DNA from: an uncultured Panacagrimonas sp.
GTDB taxonomy: Bacteria > Pseudomonadota > Gammaproteobacteria > Nevskiales > Nevskiaceae
DNA: 8,616 nt
Assembly (NCBI GenBank): GCA_946481265.1
Contig: CAMLNE010000177.1
Location: forward strand, 1-8,616
Direction of reading: 5' to 3'
The notes under the pieces were generated by a model. That model saw only the letters and a list, made by a program, of their open reading frames with translations. It did not search any database and had not been told where the DNA came from. This document shows positions 8,416-8,616 of the stretch, piece after piece. Position 1 is the first letter of the stretch. Each line of letters starts with the position of its first letter. Both the position numbers and the translations under genes were made by a program.

Positions 8416-8616
8416 TCAGAACGGGATGTCGTCGTCCGGCCCGTTGAACGCCGAGTCCGCCGCTGCGGCCGGCGCCTGCCGGGCCGCGGTTGCGGCACCG
8501 CGCGCCGCACCGCCGTAGGCGCTGCCGCCGCCCTCGAAGCTGTCGCTCCCACCGCCCTGGCGGCCGTCGAGCATCTGCATCTCGTTGACGCGAATCTCCA
8601 TGAAACGCGCCTCCTT
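8416..8616 (-). CDS. ssb: Single-stranded DNA-binding protein SSB, C-terminal part (N-terminus beyond right edge)
   Basis: SSB coats single-stranded DNA and recruits repair and replication proteins through its C-terminal tip. The last 66 residues are visible and the frame continues off the right edge. They begin with the end of the OB fold (FMEIRVNEMQMLDGRQGGG, comparable with the MQMLGGRQGG segment of E. coli SSB), followed by a Gly/Ala/Ser-rich disordered linker of about 35-40 residues and the diagnostic acidic tip DDDIPF. The linker is rather short compared with E. coli. pncC follows after 15 bp in the same direction, so ssb, pncC and thpR probably share a transcript. The ATG at 8599-8601 lies inside the OB-fold end and is not the true start. 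Confidence 0.95.
   Translation of the reverse strand, partial: KEARFMEIRVNEMQMLDGRQGGGSDSFEGGGSAYGGAARGAATAARQAPAAAADSAFNGPDDDIPF

Overview
The window looks like a chromosomal, high-GC gammaproteobacterial locus. All seven recognisable genes lie on the minus strand. Reading in their direction (right to left) the order is ssb (C-terminal end only), pncC, thpR, a 449-bp gap, recA, recX, putA and alaS (truncated by the left edge). I see no tRNA or rRNA gene, CRISPR array, transposase, integrase or phage gene, and I would not call the window accessory DNA. The GC-rich codon use, the RecA/AlaRS/SSB sequences, the short bifunctional PutA and an Escherichia-type LexA box suggest a gammaproteobacterium near the Xanthomonadales/Chromatiales. 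This placement is inferred from remembered family features, not from a search.

Right part (7323-8616): ssb, pncC and thpR are tightly packed, with 15 bp between ssb and pncC and an 11-bp overlap between pncC and thpR. This suggests one transcription unit. The 6874-7322 gap holds a perfect-ends, 20-base SOS/LexA operator at 7114-7133, a 14-bp palindrome and the recA ribosome binding site. No convincing sigma-70 promoter is visible in it.

Centre (2262-6873): recA and recX are adjacent or overlapping. putA follows recX after 12 bp and in the same reading frame, separated by one TGA. recA-recX-alaS is a widespread gammaproteobacterial gene order, so putA (proline to glutamate catabolism) appears to sit inside it. 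It may be co-transcribed with the SOS genes.

Left part (1-2261): alaS has its own likely promoter (-10 TAAAAT at 2137-2142). Its C-rich leader has no Shine-Dalgarno sequence, and the opposite strand of that leader carries a potential G-quadruplex run. The 163-bp putA-alaS gap also contains GC-rich inverted repeats.

Together the genes are mainly genome maintenance (SSB, RecA, RecX), nucleotide and RNA metabolism (PncC, ThpR), proline catabolism (PutA) and translation (AlaRS). I found no strong evidence for a new biological system. The points most worth checking are the putA insertion, the RecA that lacks an acidic tail, the remote LexA box and the alaS leader.
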